Positions 44,473 to 53,700 of a stretch of 64,000 nucleotides of DNA are shown piece after piece (the stretch's first letter is position 1; every line of letters begins with the position of its first letter). Below the pieces are notes generated by a model, which saw nothing but the letters and a program-made list of their open reading frames with translations, was not told the origin of the DNA and made no database searches. The position numbers and the translations under genes were made by a program. Source of the DNA: Verrucomicrobiota bacterium JB022 (GTDB lineage: Bacteria > Verrucomicrobiota > Verrucomicrobiia > Opitutales > Oceanipulchritudinaceae); assembly GCA_030673845.1 (NCBI GenBank), contig JAUTCQ010000001.1, positions 62,001-126,000 of the forward strand, given 5' to 3'.

Positions 44473-44825
44473 CGAGGCACATTGAGCAAAAACCCCGGCG
44501 CGAGCAAGCGATGTGAAAGCCGATATGGGCAGCTTTTTACCTGCTTTAGGGTGAAATCGGCATCTGCCCCTTTTCTTGTAAACTGCGGGTTGACGCCGGG
44601 GGCCGTTTGCGTATGTTCACGGTTCCTTTGGCCCTCTGCGGTGTTCGGAAGATTTTCGAAGCGCTCTTCCCTGATAAGCTTAATAAGGGAGCCTAAAGCC
44701 GCGAGTCCCTGTCATGCCGTCCATCGGAAGACAATCGCTCGTGCGCAGGGCACCCACCTATAACACAACATAGGAAATGAGCTCGTTTTTCTTCACGGCA
44801 CAGGCGGAGGGCCATTGCTTGTACT
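44473..44825. other. Non-coding stretch upstream of the MITE-like element
   Basis: I see no gene in these 353 bases. The one positive signal is TTGACG (44590-44595) and TATGTT (44612-44617), 16 bases apart, which fits a plus-strand promoter. An imperfect inverted repeat around AAGCTT lies near 44668-44693. Whether an RNA is made from here cannot be told. Confidence 0.35.
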
Positions 44826-44909
44826 TAGAGCATTTCAAAATCCTGTTGCCGCGCTTGCTTGGTGCTTTGAACAGCGCAAAACGCGGCCACTTGCTCTTGA
44901 AATGCTCTA
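44826..44909. mobile_element. MITE-like element with 13-bp terminal inverted repeats
   Basis: TAGAGCATTTCAA (44826-44838) is exactly reverse-complementary to TTGAAATGCTCTA (44897-44909). The two close an 84-bp unit with no coding capacity. A second inner stem, CCGCG near 44850 with CGCGG near 44882, extends the fold. The ends begin with TA, as in elements moved by IS630/Tc1-type transposases, but no target duplication can be proven and no transposase is in the window. Confidence 0.55.
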
Positions 44910-44974
44910 GTGTCATATTGAGTGAACAGTGCCGGATGCGAGTGCTCTTGATCCGGGTCTTGGTAGGCCCTATG

Positions 44975-45196
44975 GTGGCACCCCGCCGGGGTGCATTCTT
45001 GATCCTGAAGAACCCGGGGTGTCGGTCCGCTACTGCGGACCTTAACCCCGGGCTAAGAGCTGGTAAGCCTCTGGCTTGCTACAAGTTGCAGCATCCCTAA
45101 GGGATGCCATCACTTAGCCTGCAGTTGAGGTTCGCAATGCGAACCGACACTGCAGGTAACCGTCCAAAGAAAGGATGCACCCTGGAAGGGTGCCAC
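44975..45196. repeat. Nested-palindrome repeat element, copy B (222 bp)
   Basis: The terminal inverted repeats are 44975-44994 and 45177-45196 (17 of 20 matched). The first internal hairpin is CCCGGGGT (45013-45020) with 45045-45052 and inner GGTCCGC (45024-45030) with 45035-45041. The second is GTAAGCC (45063-45069) with 45073-45079, with one G-T pair. The third is GCATCCC (45091-45097) with 45101-45107. The fourth is CCTGCAGT (45118-45125) with 45149-45156 and inner GGTTCGC (45129-45135) with 45139-45145. The order is the mirror of copy A at 316-535, so the two are in opposite orientation. It lies between the MITE-like element and an acetyltransferase gene. Confidence 0.85.
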
Positions 45197-45222
45197 TACG
45201 GAAAGGTTCATTTAATAAGACT

Positions 45223-45861
45223 TTAGGCTGATGCGGCCTGCTCCAGGGCGGCGATGTCTCCGCCGACGATCAGCGGCAGGTGCGCGGTAACCTTTTCGAT
45301 GGGCCAGCTCCACCAGGCAATGGCTTCGAGGCGGGCGATGTCTTCAGGCGCAAAGCGGGCCTTGATGGGCTGGGCCGGGTTGCCGCCCACGATGGTGTAG
45401 GCTGGGACGTCGCGGGTCACGACCGAGCGGGCGGCGACGATGGCGCCGTTGCCGATCTTGACGCCGGGCATGATCAGGCTGTCGTAGCCGATCCACACGT
45501 CGTGCCCGATCACCGTGTCGCCCTTGTAGGGCAGCTCGTCCATCGCGGGCATCACCTTTTCCCAGCCGTGGCCGAAGATCTGGAAGGGGTAGGTGGAGAG
45601 GCCCGCCATCTTGTGGTTGGCCCCGTTCATGATGAATTTCACGCCGCGAGCGAGCGCACAGAAGCGCCCGATCACCAGTTTGTCGCCGATGAAGGGATAA
45701 TGGTAGAGCACGTTGCGCTCGAAGTCTTCCGCGCCATCGGGGTCGTCGTAGTAGGTATACTCGCCGATCTCGATGTTGGGGTTGCGCACGGTGTTGCGGA
45801 TGTAGCACACCTGCGGGAAGCCTTCCATCGGGTGGACGTTCCGGGGATCGGGGCCGTGCAT
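45223..45861 (-). CDS. CatB/Vat-type hexapeptide O-acetyltransferase
   Basis: This 212-residue left-handed beta-helix acetyltransferase has NIEIGEYTYYDDPDGAEDFE near the start. The catalytic His region is MNGANHKMAGLSTYPF, followed by IGHDVWIGYDSLIMPGVKIG, GAIVAARSVVTRDVPAY and IVGGNPAQPIKARF. These are hallmarks of xenobiotic acyltransferases (chloramphenicol CatB, streptogramin Vat), which use acetyl-CoA. Many chromosomal members have no drug activity. AAGGA before ATG 45861 supports this start. It follows the aldo/keto reductase gene by 10 bases. Confidence 0.88.
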   Translation of the reverse strand: MHGPDPRNVHPMEGFPQVCYIRNTVRNPNIEIGEYTYYDDPDGAEDFERNVLYHYPFIGDKLVIGRFCALARGVKFIMNGANHKMAGLSTYPFQIFGHGWEKVMPAMDELPYKGDTVIGHDVWIGYDSLIMPGVKIGNGAIVAARSVVTRDVPAYTIVGGNPAQPIKARFAPEDIARLEAIAWWSWPIEKVTAHLPLIVGGDIAALEQAASA

Positions 45862-45871
45862 CGCAGTTCCT

Positions 45872-46891
45872 TTAGCCAAGCGGGTAGGGGTGGCGGCGCG
45901 TGATTTCGTCGATCCGCTCCAGCACATCGGCGGGCAGCGTGGCGTCGGCGGCGGCGAGGGAGGGCTCGAGCTGCTCGACGGTGTTGGCGCCGACGATGGT
46001 GGAGGCGACAAAATCGTGCTGCTTGCTCCAGGCGAGGGCGAGCGTCACGGGGTGGAGGTCGATCTCGCGGGCCAGCTCGATCAGCTCGGCCGTGGTGCCG
46101 AGGCTGCGCTCGTTGACGAAGCGCTCCGCCATCTGTTTTTGCCGCTCCAGGCCCATGCTCAGGTAGCGGGAAAAGCGGGCGCCCTCCGGCAGCTCCGAGG
46201 CGTTGTATTTGCCGGAGAGCACGCCGCCGCCCAGCGGGGAAAAGGGCAGGCAGCTCAGCCCCTCGCGGCGACAGATGTCGGCCAGGCTGTCTTCAAAGCG
46301 GCGGTTGATGATGGAGAAGTTGTTCTGGATCGTCTCGTAGCGGCGCACGCCGTTGTCTTTCGCCACCTGCAGGGCCTTCATGGTGCCCCACGGGGTTTCG
46401 TTGCTGCTGCCGATCACGCGCACGAGGCCCTCTTCATGCAGCTCGTGCAATACTTCGAGGGTCTCTTCGTAGCCGAAGTCATGGTCGGGCCAGTGCGTCT
46501 GGTAGAGGTCGATGTAGTCTGTCTGCAGGCGGCGCAGGCTGCCTTCGATCGCGGCACGGATGTGGTGGCGGTCGAGGGCCGTCTTGCCGTGGCGCACAGG
46601 CGGCGTAAACCACGCGTGCGCGGCACCGGCCACCTTGGTGGCGAGGATGATCGACTCGCGGGGCTGGTTCTTCAGCCAGCGCCCGACGATTTCTTCCGTG
46701 CGGTGCACATAGCTGATGTCGGGCGGCACGGGGTAGATCTCCGCCGTGTCAAAAAAGTCGATCCCGGCGTCGAGGGCGCGGTCCAGGATCCGGTGGGCTT
46801 CCGCCTCGTCGCAGGTCGACCCGAAGGTCATGGTGCCGAGGCAGATTTCAGAGACGGTGATGCTCGATGAGCCGAGGCGTCGCTTTTGCAT
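45872..46891 (-). CDS. Aldo/keto reductase (Tas-like)
   Basis: This 339-residue NADPH-dependent oxidoreductase has the start [19 protein letters not shown], catalytic Asp and Tyr in [13 protein letters not shown], and Lys in LATKV. It also has [46 protein letters not shown] and the cofactor tail [16 protein letters not shown]. The Tas/YdhF-type layout, with a long loop after the active Tyr ([14 protein letters not shown]), suggests a Tas relative. The substrate is unknown. It probably forms a two-gene unit with the acetyltransferase downstream. Confidence 0.9.
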   Translation of the reverse strand: MQKRRLGSSSITVSEICLGTMTFGSTCDEAEAHRILDRALDAGIDFFDTAEIYPVPPDISYVHRTEEIVGRWLKNQPRESIILATKVAGAAHAWFTPPVRHGKTALDRHHIRAAIEGSLRRLQTDYIDLYQTHWPDHDFGYEETLEVLHELHEEGLVRVIGSSNETPWGTMKALQVAKDNGVRRYETIQNNFSIINRRFEDSLADICRREGLSCLPFSPLGGGVLSGKYNASELPEGARFSRYLSMGLERQKQMAERFVNERSLGTTAELIELAREIDLHPVTLALAWSKQHDFVASTIVGANTVEQLEPSLAAADATLPADVLERIDEITRRHPYPLG

Positions 46892-46941
46892 CCCCGAAAG
46901 GTGTCACGGGGAGGACGGTCTGGCAAACCAGAACAGACCGA

Positions 46942-47127
46942 TCAGTCTTTGAGGCAGTCTCCGCCGTGAAACTTCTGCAAGGCGGCAAAACGTCCTCGGG
47001 GGTCTACGGCCTTCGCCGGTACCCAGCGCATCATATCTTCGGCAGACGGGCGCGGATACGTGTGTTGTGCCGATGACCCCCGCAGCAGGATCAGGCGATC
47101 CCAGAATTTTGGTGGAAGGGGCATCAT
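46942..47127 (-). CDS. Possible small protein of unknown function
   Basis: This is a 61-residue frame starting MMPLPPKFWDRLILLRG, basic and without a signal or helix, containing YPRPSAEDMMRWVPA. There is no clear ribosome binding site and no family. The composition (Trp, Pro, aromatic residues evenly spread) is more protein-like than the usual shadow frames, but support is thin. It lies between the aldo/keto reductase and glycosyltransferase genes. Confidence 0.3.
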   Translation of the reverse strand: MMPLPPKFWDRLILLRGSSAQHTYPRPSAEDMMRWVPAKAVDPRGRFAALQKFHGGDCLKD

Positions 47128-47317
47128 GGTGAGGATTGGGTTTATGTCCCTATATATCGGCAGTTCAGTTAACAAGTTTAGGCGGGTGGGGCGGGGGTGC
47201 CCTTTGGGCTTGCCTCGGTGAGGGCTTCATGCAAAACAGGCGAATCTTGTCGCTCGACCATGGGCAGGCCTGTTTTGGCGGGTCGGCCCTTGCCCTGTTG
47301 CTCATCGAATCTGCCGG

Positions 47318-48535
47318 ATGTCCCTCGACCATATCATTGTCATCACCGATACCGGGGTGGTGAATGGCGGCCTCGCCTATGTGGCGGTCGAGAGTGCGCT
47401 CGGCCTCGCCCGGCAGGGCCACCGCGTCACCTTTATCTCCGGCACCGAGGCGGTCGATCCGCGCCTGGAAGAGGCCAGTGGCCTGGAGGTGGTCAAGCTG
47501 GGCCGCGAAGCCTTCCTGGACCGGCCGGATCGCAAGCAGGCGGCCATCGACGGCATCCACGACCGCGAGGTGCAGCGCCGACTGGAGGCGCTCCTGCAAT
47601 CGCGCCCCAAGGAGGGCACCGTCGTCCACCTGCACGGTTGGGTAAAAGTCTTTTCGCCCTCCGCCATCTCTGCGATCGAGCACGCCGGCCTGCCCTGGAT
47701 CTTCACCGCGCACGACTACTTCGGCGCCTGCCCCAACGGTGCTTTTTACCAATACCCGGCGCAAAAGATCTGCACGCTGTCGCCGCTGGGCGCGCGCTGT
47801 CTGACCACCAACTGCGACAGCCGCTCGTACCCGATGAAGCTCTGGCGCTCGGTGCGGTCGTTCTCGCAGGCGCACATCCTGGGCAAGGCTCGCCATCTGC
47901 GCGCGATCGTCTACCCGTCGGACTTTACGCGCAAGGTGCTCGCCCCGCATCTGCCCAAGGTGGCGGCAGAGGTCCCCACCTCGCCCATGCGCATCGAGCA
48001 GCGCCCGCTCGCGCCCTGGAGTGAAGACGGGCCGATTGTCTTTGCCGGTCGCATCTCCCCGGAAAAGGGCTGCCACTTGCTGGCGGAGGCCGGGCGACTG
48101 CTGGGGCGTTCCGTCACGCTGATCGGCGACGGCCCGGCGCTGGCAGAGCTGCAGGAGCGTTACCCTGAGCATAGCTTTCTCGGCTGGCAGCCGCAGAGCT
48201 TTGTCTGGGATTTCCTGCCTACCGCCGGCTGCCTCGTGTTCCCCTCTGTTTGGTATGAGACGGCGGGGCTGACTGCGCTGGAGGCGATGGCGCTCGGCTG
48301 CCCCGTCATCGTGCCCAATGGCATTGCGACGACCGAATACGTGCAGGATGGCGTTACGGGGACGATCTTTGAGCGCGGCGATGCGGCCTCCCTCGCCGAG
48401 GCCATCAAGAAGACCTTGCCGCGGGGGGAGGAGCTGCGCCGCACCGCTTACAGCCGCTACTGGGCCGCCCCGTGGACGGTCGAGCGCCATTGCCGGGAGC
48501 TGATCCGGATCTACGGACAGGCGTTGGTGGATTAG
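47318..48535 (+). CDS. Glycosyltransferase family 4 protein
   Basis: This 405-residue GT-B fold enzyme has an N-terminal domain with GGLAYVAVESALGLARQGH and the middle HLHGWVKVF and FTAHDYFGACPNGAFY segments. The C-terminal donor domain has VFAGRISPEKGCHLLAEAG, IGDGPALAELQE and the EX7E-type region VWYETAGLTALEAMALGCPVI (in part). It transfers a sugar from a nucleotide donor to a surface glycan, or similar. Donor and acceptor are unknown. It stands alone, with no other cell-surface glycan gene within 10 kb. Confidence 0.88.
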   Translation: MSLDHIIVITDTGVVNGGLAYVAVESALGLARQGHRVTFISGTEAVDPRLEEASGLEVVKLGREAFLDRPDRKQAAIDGIHDREVQRRLEALLQSRPKEGTVVHLHGWVKVFSPSAISAIEHAGLPWIFTAHDYFGACPNGAFYQYPAQKICTLSPLGARCLTTNCDSRSYPMKLWRSVRSFSQAHILGKARHLRAIVYPSDFTRKVLAPHLPKVAAEVPTSPMRIEQRPLAPWSEDGPIVFAGRISPEKGCHLLAEAGRLLGRSVTLIGDGPALAELQERYPEHSFLGWQPQSFVWDFLPTAGCLVFPSVWYETAGLTALEAMALGCPVIVPNGIATTEYVQDGVTGTIFERGDAASLAEAIKKTLPRGEELRRTAYSRYWAAPWTVERHCRELIRIYGQALVD

Positions 48536-48600
48536 AGGAAGGCGATTGCGCCTTCAGTAATTCTGATAATAAGGGCTCAATTTGTGCATTTGCCCTTTAC

Positions 48601-48616
48601 TTGACCAGTTGGTCAA
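48601..48616. promoter_or_regulatory. Operator in the tetR promoter (site 1)
   Basis: TTGACCAGTTGGTCAA is a palindrome 15 bases before the regulator start. It is followed at once by CTATATT, in which TATATT (48618-48623) fits a -10, with TTTACT (48596-48601) as -35. The operator thus fills the spacer, as for autorepressed TetR genes. It shares the TTGAC-N6-GTCAA form with 49271-49286. Confidence 0.8.
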
Positions 48617-48631
48617 CTATATTGCGAGATA

Positions 48632-49249
48632 ATGGGACGTACCAGCGACGCGAAGGAACGCCTTTTGGAGGCCATCTACGACCTGATGTGGGAGCGCAGC
48701 TACTCCTCGCTGACGATCGACCAGATCTGCAAGGCGGCCGACGTGAAGAAGGGCTCGTTCTACTACTACTTCAAGTCGAAGACGGAGCTGGCGATCGAAT
48801 CGCTCGACGTTTCCTGGCAGGAGATGCGGGCCAAGCTCGACACCATCTACTCTGCATCCAAAGACCCGCTGCAACGCCTCTTCGACCATGCGGACTACGC
48901 GCTGGAGAAAGTGCGCAAGATCCAGAAGGACAAAGGGCGCGCGCTCGGTTGTCCCTTCACCAGCATGTCCAACGAGTGCGCCTGCGTGGAGCCCGAATTG
49001 GCGGAAAAGATCGAAGAGATCAACCAGCGCTACCTCCGCTACATCGGCAACGCCATCCGCGAAGCGATTGCCGAAAAGCAGATCGACGAGATCGACCCCG
49101 ATGAGGCCGTGCGCCTGATCGACTGCCTCTATGACGGTATGATGAGCCAGGCCCGGATGCGGAACGACCCGGAAATCCTGCGCGACCTCAAGCCGGGCTT
49201 CCAGCGTATCCTCGGCCTCAAGCAGGATGGCCAGTTGGTGGGCAAATGA
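48632..49249 (+). CDS. TetR/AcrR-family transcriptional repressor
   Basis: This 205-residue protein has an N-terminal helix-turn-helix at about residues 10-55 (AIYDLMWERSYSSLTIDQIC, KKGSFYYYFKSKTELAIESL, in part). The C-terminal ligand-binding domain contains Cys in GCPFTSMSNECACVE. TetR proteins leave DNA when a ligand binds. Given the three matching palindromes in its own promoter and before the RND pump genes, it very likely represses both itself and the pump. The inducer is unknown. Confidence 0.9.
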   Translation: MGRTSDAKERLLEAIYDLMWERSYSSLTIDQICKAADVKKGSFYYYFKSKTELAIESLDVSWQEMRAKLDTIYSASKDPLQRLFDHADYALEKVRKIQKDKGRALGCPFTSMSNECACVEPELAEKIEEINQRYLRYIGNAIREAIAEKQIDEIDPDEAVRLIDCLYDGMMSQARMRNDPEILRDLKPGFQRILGLKQDGQLVGK

Positions 49250-49270
49250 TTCTTTTGCCTTTCTCGATTT

Positions 49271-49286
49271 TTGACTAGACAGTCAA
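49271..49286. promoter_or_regulatory. Operator before the RND pump genes (site 2)
   Basis: TTGACTAGACAGTCAA is followed by CTATTCT, the same arrangement as site 1, where the -10-like hexamer starts one base after the palindrome. It lies 264 bases upstream of the chosen pump start and just after the tetR stop. Confidence 0.8.
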
Positions 49287-49299
49287 CTATTCTGTGGTA

Positions 49300-49533
49300 G
49301 GGTGCATCTCATACTCGCCGTCATTCAAACGCAACCATCCTATTGACGCAGGTGAGGCTGTTCAGCCCAAGGCCCTGCAGCTCGTCCAAGTGATTATCGG
49401 GAGACCGCCGTTTGGCGGGTGATCTCCCCATTTGTGCCCTAACGGGCATTGCCTGTCCTCTTGACGCACTTTTTTCAAAAAATGTGCGCCTTCATGTCCT
49501 ATTTCGAGACGCTCAATCGTCATTTCTTAGTAG
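49300..49533 (+). promoter_or_regulatory. Structured leader of the RND pump operon
   Basis: This stretch holds three inverted repeats in a row. First is GGGAGA with TCTCCC (about 49400-49429), with an inner CCGCC/GGCGG. Second is GCCC/GGGC (about 49437-49448). Third is CGCAC with GTGCG around T6-C-A6 (about 49465-49488). No gene is seen. If transcription starts at site 2, this is a 230-base folded 5' leader. Confidence 0.45.
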
Positions 49534-49549
49534 ATGACCATCTAGTCAA
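49534..49549. promoter_or_regulatory. Operator abutting the pump start codon (site 3)
   Basis: ATGACCATCTAGTCAA is a near match to the TTGAC-N6-GTCAA palindrome, with one half-site base changed. It ends one base before ATG 49551. It may block elongation or mark a second, very short-leader promoter. Confidence 0.55.
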
Positions 49550-49550
49550 A

Positions 49551-50726
49551 ATGAAACACCTTCAAGCTCTTCTTCCTCTGGCTACCGCCACCACGCTCGC
49601 TCTTCTTCCTACGCAGGGCTGGGCTCAATCGGCCACCGTTTTGGCGGCTCCGATCCGGCAGGTGCCGCTTCAGCCGCACGATTACGTGACCGGCTCGCTC
49701 CGGGCCGTGGCCCGGGCCGAACTGGCCGCCCGCGAAAGCGCCGCCGTCGATGCGATCCTCGTGAACGAAGGCGATACGGTCGAGCAGGGCGCGGTGATCG
49801 CCCGCCTCGACGGCCGCCGCCTGCAGGCCCTGCTCGCCGAGCAAAAGGCCCTCCGTTCCACGACCGACTCGCTGATCGCCCAGCGCGAGGCCGAGCTGGA
49901 CCGTGCGCGGCAGGACTTCGAGACCAAGCGCACCTTGCGCGAGCGCGATGCGATCTCGCAAAGTGAGTTCCTCGACGCCCAGCGCGAATTCCGCGTCGCC
50001 GAGACCCGCCTCAACTCCGCCAAGGTCTCCCTGCAGGAGGTCGACAGCCGCATCGAGCACCTCGACGTCCGCCTGTCGGACTTGACGGTGCGCGCGCCCT
50101 TTGCCGGCCGCGTCGTCGCCCGCCACGTGGAGCTTGGCGAGTGGGTTACGCCCGGTGAATCCATCGCCACGCTCGTCTCGACGGGCAAGATCGAGGCCTG
50201 GCTGACGGTGCCCGAGCGCTTCGCCGCCGATGTGTCTGCCCATGCGCAGGAGATCAGCGTGCAAGTCCGCGGCCTCCAGCTCGACGTCGATTCCGAGAGC
50301 GTCGTGGTGGTGCCCGAAGTGCACCCGCGCGCCCGCACCTTCAACGTGGTGGTGGAGCTCGACGACCCGCAGGGGCGCCTCTCGCCCGGCATGTCCGTCA
50401 CTGCCTGGATCCCGACCGGCGAGCGCCGCCCGTATTTCGCGGTGGATGTCGACTCGGTCATTCGTAGCCAGGAGTCGACCTATATCTACGTCGTCGACGC
50501 CGGGGGCGAAGGCTCCCAGGCCACGCGCAAGGAAGTGAAGGTACTCTTCACCGAAGGCAAGTGGCTCGCGATCGAAGGCGAAGGCCTGAAGGCCGGTCAA
50601 CTCGTCGTCGTCGAAGGCAATGAGCGCCTGCTGCCTGGCCAGCCCGTGGTGGTGGAGCGTGTGCCCACCGGCGAACCCGAAATGGAAGTGGCGGCTACGA
50701 CCCGCCCGCAGCCCAACACGCTGTAA
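49551..50726 (+). CDS. RND efflux periplasmic adaptor (membrane fusion protein)
   Basis: This 391-residue HlyD/AcrA-type adaptor has a signal peptide (residues about 1-26) and a lipoyl-like half (AAVDAILVNEGDTVEQGAVIARLD, in part). A long coiled-coil hairpin spans about residues 85-165 (LLAEQKALRSTTDSLIAQRE). The second lipoyl half reads LTVRAPFAGRVVARHVELGEWV, and a beta-barrel domain follows. It joins the inner-membrane pump to the outer-membrane channel. ATG 49551 is chosen because the signal peptide starts there. It has no ribosome binding site. Confidence 0.92.
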   Translation: MKHLQALLPLATATTLALLPTQGWAQSATVLAAPIRQVPLQPHDYVTGSLRAVARAELAARESAAVDAILVNEGDTVEQGAVIARLDGRRLQALLAEQKALRSTTDSLIAQREAELDRARQDFETKRTLRERDAISQSEFLDAQREFRVAETRLNSAKVSLQEVDSRIEHLDVRLSDLTVRAPFAGRVVARHVELGEWVTPGESIATLVSTGKIEAWLTVPERFAADVSAHAQEISVQVRGLQLDVDSESVVVVPEVHPRARTFNVVVELDDPQGRLSPGMSVTAWIPTGERRPYFAVDVDSVIRSQESTYIYVVDAGGEGSQATRKEVKVLFTEGKWLAIEGEGLKAGQLVVVEGNERLLPGQPVVVERVPTGEPEMEVAATTRPQPNTL

Positions 50727-50775
50727 GACTTACCAGACGCTCACATTCTAGTTTTCCCGTCAGGGAATTGAGGCC

Positions 50776-53700
50776 ATGAACTCTTTGATTCAGTTGGCTA
50801 TACGCCAACCTATAACCGTCGCCGTGGGGATGATCCTCTCTCTGCTGGCCGGCTTTATGGCGCTGCAAAGCGTTTCGGTGCAGATGGCACCCGAAGTGGA
50901 TTCCGTCGTGATCTCCGTCACGACCCATTGGGAAGCCGCTTCGCCGCAAGAGATTGAAACCGACGTCGTCGAGCCCCAGGAAGAACGCCTGGGCAACGTG
51001 GGCGGCCTGCTCTCGCTCACCAGCATCAGCTCGGCCGGGCAGGGGCAGTTGCGCCTCGAATTCCGCACCGGCACCGACATCAACAAGGCGATGGCCGAAG
51101 TCGTCCAGAAGCTCGACGAAGTCCCCGGCTACCCGGCAGGCGTCGACGAGCCGGTGGTGGAAGACGTCGACCCCGAATCGGTCGACTACATCGCCTGGAT
51201 CGGCCTCTCGTCCTCCGACCCGAACTTTGATGCCACGACGCTCTACGACTTCATCGAGCGCCGGCTTAACCCCCGCTTCGAGCGCATCCCGGGCGTCAGC
51301 CAGGTCGGCCTCGTCGGCGCGCGTGAGTCGGAGCTGCAGGTGCACGTCGATCCGCTCGCCCTGGCGCAGCGCGGCATCACCTACAGCCAGTTGATGGATG
51401 CTTTCCAACTCTCCAACGGCAACTTCTCCGGCGGGCAGTTGGAGGAGGGGAAGAACAACATCCGCATCCGCTCGGTCGGTCGCTTCCCGGATGTCGATGC
51501 GGTGGAAAACATGATCATCCGCCGCGACGAATACGGCCCCGTTTTCGTCAAAGACGTTGCCTCCGTCACGCAGCATTACAAGGAGATGACCGACTGGGTG
51601 CGCGCTCGCGGCGTGCTCATGCCCTTCATCAACTTCCAGCTCGAGAGCGGGGCCAACCTGCTCGATACGATGGCCGCGATCCAGCACGAGGTGGACCGCC
51701 TGAACGCCCCCGGCGGGCTGTTGGAGCAACAGGCCGCCCGCCTGGGCATCGACGGCAAGCTGGAGCTGGTGCAGACCTACGACTCCACCGAATACGTCCA
51801 CGCCGCGCTCGAGCTCGTGCAGAGCAACATCATGGTGGGCGGTGTGTTGGCGGTGATCACGCTGCTGCTCTTCCTGCGCTCGCTGCGCACGATCGGCATC
51901 ATCGCGCTCGCGATCCCCGTCTCCGTCATCGGCTCCATCGTGATCCTCGTGGCACTGGGCCGCTCGATCAACATCATCTCGCTGGCCGGGATGGCCTTTG
52001 CGGTGGGCATGGTGGTAGACAACGCCATCGTGGTGATCGAGAACGTGTTCCGCCACCTGGAGATGGGCAAGTCGCCCAAACAGGCCTCGCTCGACGGCGC
52101 GAAAGAAGTCGGTGGGGCCGTGGTGGCCTCGACGCTGACGACGCTCGTCGTGTTCCTCCCGATCCTTCTGATCCAGGAGCAGGCGGGACAGCTCTTCCGC
52201 GATATTTCGCTGGCGATCATGGCGGCGGTGGGCCTTAGCCTCATCGTGTCCGTCACCGTCATCCCGGCGGCCGCGTCCGTCCTGCTCAAGCGTGCTCCTT
52301 CGGCTGAGGAGCGGGAGGCCAAGGCACGCAACGCCAAGCCGCAAGGCCGCCTGCAGCGCCTCGGGGCCAAGCTCGGCTCGTTGCCGGATGTGATGGAGCG
52401 CTTTATTTACCGCCTCAACGGCAGTTGGGCCGCGCGCCTGGGGGTGATCGGCGGCTTTGCCCTCGTCACCATCGTGGGCACGGCTCTGCTGATGCCGCCG
52501 CTCGACTACCTGCCCAAGGGCAACCGTAATATCGTCTTCGGCATCCTCTTCCCGCCTCCGGGCTACAGCGCCGCGCAAATGTCCGTCATTGGGGACCGCA
52601 TGGAAGCCCGCGTCCGCCCTTCCTGGGAAGCGACGGAAGACAAGTTTGCCGCCGAAGCCGTCTTGCGCGGCCACGCCTCGAACGGTGAAGACAACCGCAC
52701 GGAAGTGCCCGTCGGTGACGGCTCGGGCGCGACCGTGCTGCCGCCCGAGATCGAACACTACTTCCTCGTGTCGTGGCAGGGCCGCATGTTCCAGGTTGCG
52801 ATCACATCCGACCACCACCGCATCGTCGACGCGCTTCCGCTGCTCAACCACGCCGCTGGCGACACGGCTGCGCCCGACATCATGAGCTTCGCCTTCCAGT
52901 TCCCGCTCTTCCAGACCGGCGGCACCACGGGCTCGGCCATCAAGATCGACCTCGTGGGCGACGAACTGGAGCAGGTGAGCGGCGGTGCCATGGCGCTGAT
53001 GATGAAGCTGATCGAAAACTTCGGGCCCTATTCCGTCACGCCCGAGCCGGCCAACTTCCTCCTGCCCACGCCCGAACTGCGCATCGTACCCAACGACGAA
53101 CGCCTGCGCGAGCTGGGCATGACCCGCCGCGACGTAGGCCTCGCCGTGCAGGCCAATGGCGACGGCCTTCTCTTGCCGCGCCAATACCAGATGCAGGGCG
53201 AGCTGAAGGACATCAAGCTGGTCTCGGTCGATGCCTTGGCCGAAGATCCGATCGAGGCCCTGCTGAGCCTGCCGGTGGCGACGCCGGACGGTGAGGTGGT
53301 AGACTTGCGCAGCCTGGCCACAGTCGAGCGCATCCGTTCGCCGGAGCAGATCAAGCACGTGGATCGCCAGCGCGCCGTGACGTTGCAGTTCACGCCGCCG
53401 CCGAATCTGCCGCTCGAAGACGCCATCGCCTACCTGGAGCAAGCCGAGCAAGACTTGCGGGCCTCCGGCGCCATCGCTCCGGTCATCGAGATGAACCTCG
53501 CCGGTTCCGCCGGTGCGCTCAACCAGATCAAGGAAGTGTTGCTGGGCGACGGCAGCCTCATGGGCACGATCACCAGCTCGCTCTTCCTCGCCTTCCTCGT
53601 GGTCTACCTCGTGATGGTCGTGCTCTTCCAGAGCTGGGCCTACCCGCTGGTCATCATGACGAGTGTGCCGCTGGCGACGTTTGGCGGCTTCCTCGGGCTG

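Noticed and set aside
44145-45196. Genomic island integrated at tRNA-Leu
   Set aside because: No integrase gene and no repeat of the tRNA 3' end downstream; only small repeats lie nearby.
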